A program made the translations under genes and the position numbers. Of a DNA stretch of 45,455 bases, positions 1-6,888 are shown piece after piece. Source of the DNA: an uncultured Clostridium sp. (GTDB taxonomy: Bacteria > Bacillota > Clostridia > TANB77 > CAG-508); the NCBI GenBank assembly GCA_900553865.1, contig USFC01000003.1, forward strand, positions 1 to 45,455, in the 5' to 3' direction. The notes beneath the pieces are model-generated. The model was not told where the DNA came from. It worked only from the letters and a program-made list of their open reading frames with translations, and searched no databases. The first letter of the stretch is position 1, and each line of letters starts with the position of its first letter.

Positions 1-491
1 GTATATACTTCTTCATTTTCACACTTTTCAACTATTCCAACGTGATCTGAAGTGCCATCACTTTCCCAATCGAAAAATATAATATCTCCGTGCTGACAAA
101 ACAAGCACACCATTCAACTCGTGAGCCAAAACCATACCAAGACCAGAAAGGTTGTCTTCCAACATTTCCAACTTGTTCTAGTGCAACTTTTACAATATCA
201 TTACTACCTACTGAACTACCATAGATTACAGCTGACCACATACTTGCATATTCTTCTTTTTGAAATTCTGCTAACTGATTTTTCTGTTCTTGATTGTTCT
301 ACCATTTCATTGGCTGTTTTATGATTTATATTGATATGTAATTTTGTATGTGTAACTGTTTTATGCTCTGTCCAAGTTAAATGTATTATTGTTTCTTGAT
401 GGCTTTCTACATCTTTTGTAAAAGTAACTTCATTCATCGCCCAAAATATCTCTTTTAAAGTATTTACCTTTTCATTACTTAAAGTCATCAT
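1..491 (-). pseudogene. Decayed CHAP-domain peptidoglycan hydrolase (conjugative-element type), truncated by window edge
   Basis: Read on the minus strand, three pieces in different frames assemble into one CHAP protein. The first piece (491 to about 290) holds a beta-rich segment ending HKTANEMVEQ. After a frame change the second (about 300 to 100) reads EQKNQLAEFQKEEYASMW and continues to GSRVEWCACFVS, the usual CHAP active-site Cys neighbourhood. After another frame change and an apparent loss of several dozen codons the third reads HGDIIFFDWESDGTSDHVGI, the CHAP His segment, to the window edge. Family knowledge: such proteins are the lytic transglycosylase or peptidase components of Tn916/CTn-type conjugative elements. 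Two frameshifts plus an internal deletion make it a pseudogene. The rest of the element, if any, lies outside the window. Confidence 0.75.
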
Positions 492-600
492 TTAAACTTG
501 AAAAGAGATATTGATTAAATTCAATACCTCGTAATTTTTTTTTCATTTACTTATTTTAATGTTGCTAAAGTAACTTGATTTACTTATTGTAATTTGGCTC
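492..600. other. Intergenic spacer without recognisable feature
   Basis: AT-rich spacer between the decayed CHAP gene and the acetyltransferase gene. No convincing promoter, hairpin or small gene was seen. Confidence 0.4.
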
Positions 601-1023
601 TTACTTATTACAAGTCATTGTGTATTCTATTTCAGCTGTATCTTTATCTATATTTTCGCTTGTAATTATAAAATCATTCTTTTTATAAAAATTGATAGCA
701 CTTATATTTTTCTTATATACACTTAATGTCAAATTATCTCTGTTTTCTTTTACTTTATTCAATAGAGATGTACCTATTCCTTTACATTGATTATTTGTAT
801 CAATAAAAATCCATTCAATATAATTCTCATTTATTCCTATAAATCCTACAATATTTCCTTTTAAAACATAAACATATATTTCTGCATTTGGTAGAATTTC
901 TTTTACATAATTATAATTATTTTTCCAATATTCTTTTGATATAAATTTATGAGCTTTTATATTTTCATTTTTCCATATTTGCATTACAGTATTTATATCA
1001 TTTTTTTCAAATTTTCTTATCAT
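601..1023 (-). CDS. GNAT-family N-acetyltransferase
   Basis: A 140-residue single-domain acetyltransferase, predicted to move an acetyl group from acetyl-CoA to an unidentified amine or protein N terminus. The acetyl-CoA binding motif A is visible as QCKGIG (residues 79-84) after a hydrophobic beta strand (WIFID). The motif B region is NISAINFYKKNDF (about 106-118). Length fits a minimal GNAT fold. The start ATG at 1023 follows GGAG at about 7 nt. It is the last gene of a run of five closely spaced small genes, next to a mobile-element remnant, so it may be part of an acquired block. The substrate cannot be inferred. Confidence 0.85.
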   Translation of the reverse strand: MIRKFEKNDINTVMQIWKNENIKAHKFISKEYWKNNYNYVKEILPNAEIYVYVLKGNIVGFIGINENYIEWIFIDTNNQCKGIGTSLLNKVKENRDNLTLSVYKKNISAINFYKKNDFIITSENIDKDTAEIEYTMTCNK

Positions 1024-1046
1024 TTATTTCTCCTATAACTTGTAAT

Positions 1047-1301
1047 TTATTTGATTAAATGTGCTGTAATAATTGTATAATTATAAGAGTTAATAGTTAT
1101 TTTAATATTATCAATTTCACAATACCAATTTTTACCCTGCTTATAAATATTACAATTCTTATCTAAAATTTTATTTTTACAAAATTCAACTACATCATTA
1201 GTATTCAATTTTAGATTCTTCTTAATTCTATCAATCCCCATTTCAGTAGTATGAATTTTATATATACTAGATAATAATATGTCTTTATTCAAAAATATCA
1301 T
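1047..1301 (-). CDS. DUF3781 family protein
   Basis: Small 84-residue protein. The pattern IHTTEMGIDRIKKNL (about residues 16-30), the following acidic Asp-Val-Val-Glu-Phe segment, GKNWYCEID and the C-terminal SYNYTIITAH match what I remember of the DUF3781 family, which has no assigned biochemical function. No signal peptide or membrane segment is seen, so it is probably cytoplasmic. The gene sits 23 nt upstream of the acetyltransferase and 27 nt downstream of the deoxyribosyltransferase-like gene, so all are probably cotranscribed. The family call is from memory and should be checked with an HMM search. Confidence 0.7.
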   Translation of the reverse strand: MIFLNKDILLSSIYKIHTTEMGIDRIKKNLKLNTNDVVEFCKNKILDKNCNIYKQGKNWYCEIDNIKITINSYNYTIITAHLIK

Positions 1302-1328
1302 CTCACTTTCAAATTACTATTTGTCTCT

Positions 1329-1625
1329 CTAATCTTGTTCTAAATACATAATTTCTTTTCCTAGTTTTTTTGCATATTCAATTTCTAAATTTGTACTTTT
1401 TCCAATATAATTATTTTTATTTATTACAAATATAGCATCTGATAGTTCTATTCTTTTAAAATGAGCTTCTTTCAATTTTTCCAATTGTTCATCTGTTCTC
1501 TCATAATTTTCTAACACGGGATAAACGGGTGTAAGAATGCAATTACCTTCTAAAGCCATTTTTTCTGCTATTTCCATCATTTCTTTTTGAAACTTTAAAC
1601 TTCCACATAGCGTTATTACTTTCAT
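1329..1625 (-). CDS. Nucleoside 2-deoxyribosyltransferase-like protein (short form)
   Basis: About 98 residues. The N terminus MKVITLCGSLKF is the first beta strand and nucleotide loop of the deoxyribosyltransferase/DUF4406 fold. LSDAIFVINKNNYIGKSTN and the following EIEYAKKLGKEI are the typical C-terminal half with a Glu in the position used as nucleophile in this superfamily. Family enzymes move deoxyribose between bases or hydrolyse nucleotides. The start at 1625 is chosen because GGAGGAC lies 7 nt upstream; an upstream in-frame ATG at 1682 would overlap the NUDIX gene. It is shorter than classical enzymes (about 150 residues), so catalytic activity is not certain. Confidence 0.75.
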   Translation of the reverse strand: MKVITLCGSLKFQKEMMEIAEKMALEGNCILTPVYPVLENYERTDEQLEKLKEAHFKRIELSDAIFVINKNNYIGKSTNLEIEYAKKLGKEIMYLEQD

Positions 1626-1639
1626 AATATGTCCTCCAA

Positions 1640-2176
1640 TTATATAGCATATCTTTCTAAAATCTTCTTCAAGAAGTTCCATGCACCGATTTTTTCAGTT
1701 AAACCTTCATAATTATTGTCTATTCTTTTTATTAGTTCTTCTCTAGAAAAATACTTAACTTCTGATACCTCTTCTTTTTGGATTACTACATTTGAAACAT
1801 CAATATTTTTTGTAATTAAATAGCATTCATTATAATGTTTATTTATTATATCTCCTTGTTCATTTATTGATGTTGAACCAACTAAGTATTTAATATCTTC
1901 ATCTGATATTTCAATTCCTAATTCTTCTTTAGTTTCTCTTATTAGAGCTTGTCTTCCAAATTCTCCACTATCTACATGACCACCTACTGTTACATCCCAC
2001 ATATTAGGCCATAATTTTTTATTTGTACTTCTTTTTTGTAACAATACATTTCCATTATTATCAATAATAACGGCATATACTGCTCTATGCCAATAACCAT
2101 TTTTATGACATTCCTCCCTAGTTGCTATTTTCCCTGTAAATTCACCATATTCATTAAGTACATCAAAAGATTCCAT
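1640..2176 (-). CDS. NUDIX hydrolase, IDI/YfcD-like
   Basis: A 178-residue NUDIX protein. The Nudix box is complete: G66-x5-E72-x7-R80-E81-x2-E84-E85-x-G87 within GHVDSGEFGRQALIRETKEE. The N terminus (residues 1-30, ending GYWHRAVYAV) resembles the isopentenyl-diphosphate isomerase-like NUDIX subgroup often annotated YfcD. The predicted activity is hydrolysis of a nucleoside diphosphate derivative; the substrate is unknown. Start 2176 has AAAGGAG at good spacing. Its 3' end abuts the deoxyribosyltransferase-like gene (14 nt gap), and the HAM1-like gene lies 35 nt upstream, giving three nucleotide-handling genes in a row. Confidence 0.9.
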   Translation of the reverse strand: MESFDVLNEYGEFTGKIATREECHKNGYWHRAVYAVIIDNNGNVLLQKRSTNKKLWPNMWDVTVGGHVDSGEFGRQALIRETKEELGIEISDEDIKYLVGSTSINEQGDIINKHYNECYLITKNIDVSNVVIQKEEVSEVKYFSREELIKRIDNNYEGLTEKIGAWNFLKKILERYAI

Positions 2177-2211
2177 ATTTTTTCTCCTTTACAATTTATT
2201 ATTTAACATAT

Positions 2212-2808
2212 TTACACATTATTTACTATAAACTCTATAACGTCGTCTTCTTTATAATTTTCTTTGTTTTTATTTTTGTCTTCTTCTGTTAAGTCTACAA
2301 AATATTTATTACATTCTGGCATAATTGATATTGAGTCTAAAGGATATCCTGGGTTTCTTCTTTCACAAGGCTTGTCTACAAAATAAAAATGACTTTTGCT
2401 CCAAGTATATTCTTTTGCTTCTTTTCCATTATATATTACCATTCCATATACCCATTTAGCTTTCAATTTGCCACCATATTCTTTAACTAAATTACAATAA
2501 TATTCAATCATTTCATCATCATTTAATTCTTTTCCGTTTACTCTTCTTACGTGTGTTCCTGGTTGTTTTTCTTCTGGCAAATCTTCTATATATAAATTAT
2601 TATCCATGCCTATAGTTGTGATTTTGGTTTCATCATAATATGCTTTTGCTTTTATATAAGCATTTTCTATAGCATTTTTTCCTGTTTCTTCTGGCTTTAG
2701 ATTTATTCCTAAATCTTTAATAGTTAATACTTCTATATTTTTTTCTTTTAATCTTTTTGCATATTTCTTTACTTTTGCTGGATTTGTTGTTGCGAATAAT
2801 ACTTTCAT
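2212..2808 (-). CDS. Divergent HAM1/RdgB-like non-canonical purine NTP pyrophosphatase
   Basis: A 198-residue protein with the HAM1/RdgB entry signature MKVLFATTNPAKVKKY (T-x-N-x-x-K) and a KPEETGKNAIENAYIKAKAY segment like the family's conserved ETG...NA..KA stretch. Family enzymes cleave dITP/XTP to monophosphate. Two hallmark regions differ: where the family has DDSGLEV this protein reads IGMDNNLYIEDL, and the usual C-terminal SHR region is replaced by KNKNKENYKEDD. It is either a subfamily with altered specificity or a relaxed copy. Start ATG 2808 follows GGAGGGA. It is the first gene of the small accessory cluster, with no promoter resolved. Confidence 0.75.
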   Translation of the reverse strand: MKVLFATTNPAKVKKYAKRLKEKNIEVLTIKDLGINLKPEETGKNAIENAYIKAKAYYDETKITTIGMDNNLYIEDLPEEKQPGTHVRRVNGKELNDDEMIEYYCNLVKEYGGKLKAKWVYGMVIYNGKEAKEYTWSKSHFYFVDKPCERRNPGYPLDSISIMPECNKYFVDLTEEDKNKNKENYKEDDVIEFIVNNV

Positions 2809-2863
2809 TATTTTCCCTCCTTTATATTCCTTTTTATATCATAAAAGCAGACAATTAGCAAGT

Positions 2864-2925
2864 GAACGTAAGGGACGGACCTTTTTGTTCCGAATTTGGA
2901 ACAAAAAGGTCCGTCCCTTACGTTC
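2864..2925. repeat. GGGAC-core palindrome, subtype A (perfect 28-bp stem)
   Basis: Perfect inverted repeat: 28-nt arms starting GAACGTAAGGGACGGACC and a 6-nt loop. It starts 8 nt beyond the pheT stop codon. The same inner sequence (GGGACGG.CC..TT.GTTCC) recurs at 9065-9118 and 22368-22420. It could act as an RNA hairpin at the pheT 3' end, but there is no clean T-run. Confidence 0.95.
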
Positions 2926-2932
2926 GATTCAA

Positions 2933-5296
2933 TTATTTCCTTATTATTGCACCTTGTTTTTCAAGTCCTGTAATTATTTTTTCTAATATAGCATTTATTT
3001 CGTCGTCTGTTAATGTTCTGTCTGCTGCTCCGAATTCTAATGAATATGCAATACTCTTTTTGCTTTCTTCAATGTTTTCTCCTGTATAAACATCAAATAT
3101 TTTGCTTCCTAGTAATAGGTTTCCTGCTAGTTTTTTAATTTGTTTTGCTATTTCTTCTGATGTAATATCTTTATCTATTACTACTGCTAAGTCTTTCTTT
3201 ACACTTGGGAATTTAGATATTTCTTTGTATTTCATTTTTCCTGTTTTCTTTTCTAGTAATTTATCTAAGTTGATTTCTAATACATATACATTGTCCTTTG
3301 TACAGTTTGGATGAAGCTTTCCTATAATTCCTACAATATCGTTATTTACACTAATTTGTGCAGTTTGATATGGATGGAATTCTTGTGGTAATTCATCTTT
3401 TACTACAAAGCTATATCTTCCACCATAACCTATGTAATCTAATAGTTCTTCTGCTACACCTTTAATATCATAGAAATCTACTTGTTTTGATTTTACAGAT
3501 AAATATCTTTCTCCTGTCATTAATGCACAAAGTTTTAAGTTTTCTCCATATTGTTCATCTTTTTTGTAAAATCCTTTTCCTATTTCAAATATAGATACAT
3601 CTTTTTGGCTTCTTGCTTTGTTGTATTCATATATTTTTACTAGAGATGGTATCATACTATATCTTAATGTATTTCTTTCTTCTGTCATAGGGTCTAAAAG
3701 TTTTACTATTTCAACGTCGTCTGTTGTGTATTTTGTAGCTTCTTTATCATTTACTAAAATGTAAGAAAGTGTTTCATTTAGTCCTAAATCTATCATTTTG
3801 TTTCTTATGTTTCTTAATGTTTTATTGTAAGAACCTTGTTTTAGTGGAAGACTTGGCAATTTTCCTTCTATGTTATTTACTCCATATATTCTTCCAACTT
3901 CTTCTATTAAATCTTCTTCTATTGAGATATCTATTCTTCTTTTTGGTACAGATACTGTTATTTTATCTCCATTTACTTCTGTTTCAAATGCTAATTTTCT
4001 AAATACATCTAGTACATCTTCTTTAGATATTGTTGTTCCTAATACTCTGTTTACTTTTTCTAAACTTACATCTATTTTTGTATCTTCTAATGATGTATCA
4101 TCATATTTTACAAGTCCACCAACTATTTTGGCATCTGCATATTTTTCTAACAAATGACAAGATCTTTCTATTGCCATGTAGGTTCTGTTAGGGTCTAAGC
4201 CTTTTTCAAAACGGTTACTTGCTTCACTTCTTAATATTTCTTTTGATGTTTTTCTTATTTTTACGTTATCAAATATTGCTGATTCTATCATTATATTTTT
4301 TGTATTTTCTGTAATTTCAGTTTCAGCACCACCCATTACACCTGCTAGACCTATTGCTTTTTTACCATCAGATATTACTATGTCTTCGCTAGATAATGTT
4401 CTTTCTACATCATCTAAGGTTGTTAATTTTTCGTTTTCTTCAGCCATTCTTACTTCTAAACATCCATTTAATGTGTCTGCATCATAGTAGTGAAGTGGTT
4501 GACCTACTTCTAGCATTACATAGTTACTTATATCTACAACATTATTTATTGGTCTTATTCCAGAAGCTATTAGTCTATTTTTTATAAATGTTGGACTCTC
4601 TTTTATAACTACATTTTCAACTCTTTTTGCTAAGAATATTGAACAATTACCTGTTTTTACATTCACTTTAAAAGAGTTGTTTATATCTTCATTGCTTTGG
4701 TTGTATGATAAATCTATATCTTTAACTTTTTTATCATATATTGCACCTATTTCATAAGCCATACCTAAAATACTTAATAAATCTCCTCTGTTTGCTGTTA
4801 ATTCAAAATCTATTACTCCGTCATCCATTTCCATTAATTTTATAGGATCTTCTCCTGGAACAGCAGTTTCTGGTAATTCATGTATTCCTTCTTTGTCTTC
4901 TGGTCTTAAAAATTTGCTATCTAAACCTAATTCTGCGATTGAACAAAGCATTCCGTTAGATTCTACACCTCTAATTTTTCCTGCTTTTATTTTAAAATCT
5001 CCTGGTAATTCTGCTCCAACTAAAGCAACTATTACTTTTAACCCTTTTCTAACATTTGGTGCACCACAAACTATTTGTAAAATCTCATTTCCGACATTTA
5101 CTTTGCATACATGTAAATGGTCAGAATCAGGATGCATCTCACATTCTATAACTTCACCAACTACCAAATTAGTTGCATTAATTAACTTTTGGGCAGAATC
5201 ATATTCATTTCCAACACCTGTCATATCTTCTGCAAGTGTTTTTAAATCTACATCTATATCTACATAATCTTTAACAAAATTTGTACTTAATTTCAT
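2933..5296 (-). CDS. pheT: Phenylalanine--tRNA ligase beta subunit
   Basis: A 787-residue PheT of normal bacterial length; with PheS it forms the (alpha-beta)2 synthetase that charges tRNA-Phe. Visible domains in order: N-terminal B1/B2 with EMAPII-like tRNA-binding OB fold (about 39-150, VVGEVIECEMHPDSDHLHVC), B3/B4 editing region (about 210-380, with HYYDADTL and GLAGVMGG), B5 (about 400-475), the catalytic-like B6/B7 region, and the C-terminal ferredoxin-like anticodon-binding domain (about 695-787, FPSVKKDLAVVID). The start at 5296 begins MKLSTNFVKDYVDID, as expected. It follows pheS after a 132-nt gap filled by an inverted pair of repeats, which is wider than usual for pheST. Confidence 0.97.
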   Translation of the reverse strand: MKLSTNFVKDYVDIDVDLKTLAEDMTGVGNEYDSAQKLINATNLVVGEVIECEMHPDSDHLHVCKVNVGNEILQIVCGAPNVRKGLKVIVALVGAELPGDFKIKAGKIRGVESNGMLCSIAELGLDSKFLRPEDKEGIHELPETAVPGEDPIKLMEMDDGVIDFELTANRGDLLSILGMAYEIGAIYDKKVKDIDLSYNQSNEDINNSFKVNVKTGNCSIFLAKRVENVVIKESPTFIKNRLIASGIRPINNVVDISNYVMLEVGQPLHYYDADTLNGCLEVRMAEENEKLTTLDDVERTLSSEDIVISDGKKAIGLAGVMGGAETEITENTKNIMIESAIFDNVKIRKTSKEILRSEASNRFEKGLDPNRTYMAIERSCHLLEKYADAKIVGGLVKYDDTSLEDTKIDVSLEKVNRVLGTTISKEDVLDVFRKLAFETEVNGDKITVSVPKRRIDISIEEDLIEEVGRIYGVNNIEGKLPSLPLKQGSYNKTLRNIRNKMIDLGLNETLSYILVNDKEATKYTTDDVEIVKLLDPMTEERNTLRYSMIPSLVKIYEYNKARSQKDVSIFEIGKGFYKKDEQYGENLKLCALMTGERYLSVKSKQVDFYDIKGVAEELLDYIGYGGRYSFVVKDELPQEFHPYQTAQISVNNDIVGIIGKLHPNCTKDNVYVLEINLDKLLEKKTGKMKYKEISKFPSVKKDLAVVIDKDITSEEIAKQIKKLAGNLLLGSKIFDVYTGENIEESKKSIAYSLEFGAADRTLTDDEINAILEKIITGLEKQGAIIRK

Positions 5297-5315
5297 TTTT
5301 CTCTTTTCCTCTCTT

Positions 5316-5422
5316 AAAGGACAATTGGGGACGGGTCAATTTTGTCCTTTACATAATTTCTTTTTTTGTTATATTAACTTTTTTTTTAAAGGACAAAATT
5401 GACCCGTCCCCAATTGTCCTTT
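5316..5422. repeat. Inverted pair of subtype B elements between pheS and pheT (MITE-like)
   Basis: Two 35-nt copies at 5316-5350 and 5388-5422 are exact reverse complements of each other (AAAGGACAATTGGGGACGGG and following, ending GTCCTTT), separated by a 37-nt AT-rich spacer. Each copy is itself a partial palindrome (AAAGGAC...GTCCTTT). They closely match the elements that flank the transposase gene at 12318-13082, including the neighbouring TACATAA. So this is probably a non-autonomous derivative. It lies in the pheST transcript and could fold into one long hairpin. Confidence 0.9.
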
Positions 5423-5428
5423 TTTTAC

Positions 5429-6463
5429 CTAGTCCATTCTATCAAATTGATTTAAAAATCTAACATCATTTTGATACAATAAACGAATATCTGTAATTCC
5501 ATACTTGAACATTGCTAAACGGTCTAAACCTGTTCCAAAAGCAAATCCTGTATATTTTTCTGGATCATATCCATTCATTTTTAATACATTTGGATGTACC
5601 ATTCCTGAACCTAAAAGTTCTATCCAGCCTGTTTGTTTGCAAAGATTGCATCCTTTTCCACCACATTTAAAACAGCTTACATCTACTTCATAAGATGGCT
5701 CTGTAAATGGGAAATAACTTGGTCTAAATCTTAACTGAGTTTTCTCTCCAAGCATTTTTTTCATAAATACTTCTAAGGTTCCTTTTAAGTCTGCTAAGCT
5801 AATTTTTTCATCTATTACTAATCCTTCTACTTGTGCAAATTGATGTGAGTGTGTTGCATCATCATCTCTTCTATAAACTTTACCTGGGCATATAACACGT
5901 ATTGGAGATTTTTCTTCGTTTGCCATCATAACACGTGCTTGAACAGCTGATGTTTGTGTTCTTAATAAGTATTCTGGTGTTATGTAGAAACTATCTTGCA
6001 TGTCACGTGCTGGATGTCCTTTTGGTAAATTTAATCTTTCAAAACAATATTCATCTGTTTCTAGTTCTGGACCATCTACTACATCATATCCCATTCCTAC
6101 AAATATATCTTCAACTTCTTCTATTATTCTATTTAATGGATGTTTGCTACCTCTTTTAATTTTGTTTGCTGGAAGTGTAATATCAATTTTTTCTTTTGCA
6201 AGTTTTGCTTCCATTTCTTCTGCTTTAAATTTTTCTTCTTTCTCATTTAACTTGTGTTGAATTTCATCTCTAACAACATTTACTAAGCTTCCTATAACTG
6301 GTCTTTCTTCTGCAGATAATGCTCCCATTCCTCTTAATACTGCTGTTAGTTCACCTTTCTTACCTAAATATTTCACATTTGCTTCATTTAGTTCTTTTAA
6401 ATCTTTTGCTTGTTCAATTTTTTTTAGTGCATTTACTTTGATTTGCTCAATTTGCTCTTTCAT
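5429..6463 (-). CDS. pheS: Phenylalanine--tRNA ligase alpha subunit
   Basis: A 344-residue catalytic subunit of Phe-tRNA synthetase. The N-terminal coiled coil (about 1-90) is followed by the class II core: motif 1 around HPLNRIIEEVEDIF, motif 2 TEPSYEVDVSCFKCGGKGC (about 255-275, including the Cys pairs common in PheS), and motif 3 GFAFGTGLDRLAMFKYGI (about 308-326). Start ATG 6463 follows AAAGGAG. The gene lies downstream of a T-box leader and its antiterminator, so expression should rise when tRNA-Phe is uncharged. A GGGAC palindrome sits between the T-box terminator and the ribosome binding site. Confidence 0.97.
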   Translation of the reverse strand: MKEQIEQIKVNALKKIEQAKDLKELNEANVKYLGKKGELTAVLRGMGALSAEERPVIGSLVNVVRDEIQHKLNEKEEKFKAEEMEAKLAKEKIDITLPANKIKRGSKHPLNRIIEEVEDIFVGMGYDVVDGPELETDEYCFERLNLPKGHPARDMQDSFYITPEYLLRTQTSAVQARVMMANEEKSPIRVICPGKVYRRDDDATHSHQFAQVEGLVIDEKISLADLKGTLEVFMKKMLGEKTQLRFRPSYFPFTEPSYEVDVSCFKCGGKGCNLCKQTGWIELLGSGMVHPNVLKMNGYDPEKYTGFAFGTGLDRLAMFKYGITDIRLLYQNDVRFLNQFDRMD

Positions 6464-6510
6464 TAAAAAATTCTCCTTTCTATTTTATAAAAGGTGTCCC
6501 AAATTGCTAC

Positions 6511-6546
6511 CATTTCCCAATTAGGGACTGTCCCCAATTGGGAAAT
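6511..6546. repeat. GGGAC-core palindrome, subtype C, in the pheS leader
   Basis: CATTTCCCAATTAGGGACTG and its complement form a near-perfect 36-nt palindrome. It lies immediately downstream of the T-box terminator and upstream of the pheS ribosome binding site, so it is transcribed only when the T-box reads through. Related copies are at 36190-36263 and 37224-37302, flanking the second transposase. Confidence 0.9.
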
Positions 6547-6550
6547 GAAC

Positions 6551-6780
6551 AAAATAGCAGTTCTTTCCTATAAATTATAGGACGAACTGCTTTATTTTCG
6601 TGGTACCACCTAATTTTATTAATGTGCTTTCATTAACCTTATTAACCTTTAACGCAGGTATACGCTACTTCCTACTATTATTTCAAAAGTAGTCCTAAAA
6701 AGTGAAATTTCTGTAGTTTATATAGGCTATAAGGCTTTCAGCGCATCACCTTGCTCTCTTTTACTATATTTTTTTGCTAC
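6551..6780 (-). promoter_or_regulatory. T-box riboswitch (predicted tRNA-Phe sensor) controlling pheST
   Basis: The minus-strand leader holds the diagnostic T-box sequence AGGTGGTACCACG at 6611-6599. It is followed by the antiterminator partner GCAGTTCGTCCT and an intrinsic terminator (arms 6556-6563 and 6584-6591 with TATTTTG after). Upstream, AGAGAGCAAGGTGATGC (about 6758-6742) looks like the start of Stem I with its AG bulge. A candidate specifier codon TTC (Phe) lies at 6706-6704 in the segment AGAAATTTCAC. The specifier position is my reading and not a folded structure, but the gene identity agrees with it. Confidence 0.9.
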
Positions 6781-6826
6781 ATACTTTGCTTTTTAATTGG
6801 ATTTTCATTTATTCTATACGCATACT

Positions 6827-6855
6827 ATATTATCACAATTTTTGATTTATGACAA
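6827..6855 (-). promoter_or_regulatory. Predicted sigma-A promoter of the T-box/pheST transcript
   Basis: On the minus strand, -35 TTGTCA (6855-6850), a 17-nt spacer and -10 TAATAT (6832-6827) lie about 60 nt before Stem I. Inference from consensus and spacing only. Confidence 0.65.
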
Positions 6856-6888
6856 TCCATTTTCTAAATATTTTTTATAATGCTTTTT

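Noticed and set aside
2862..3089. Plus-strand reading frame starting in the palindrome after pheT
   Set aside because: It is antisense to pheT and begins inside a repeat, with no ribosome binding site. Like the other long plus-strand frames opposite minus-strand genes, it is a shadow.
5316..5422. Inverted pair between pheS and pheT as a simple intrinsic terminator
   Set aside because: It lies within a conserved two-gene operon, and its sequence closely matches the ends of a transposase unit elsewhere. A terminator role may be a side effect, not the origin.
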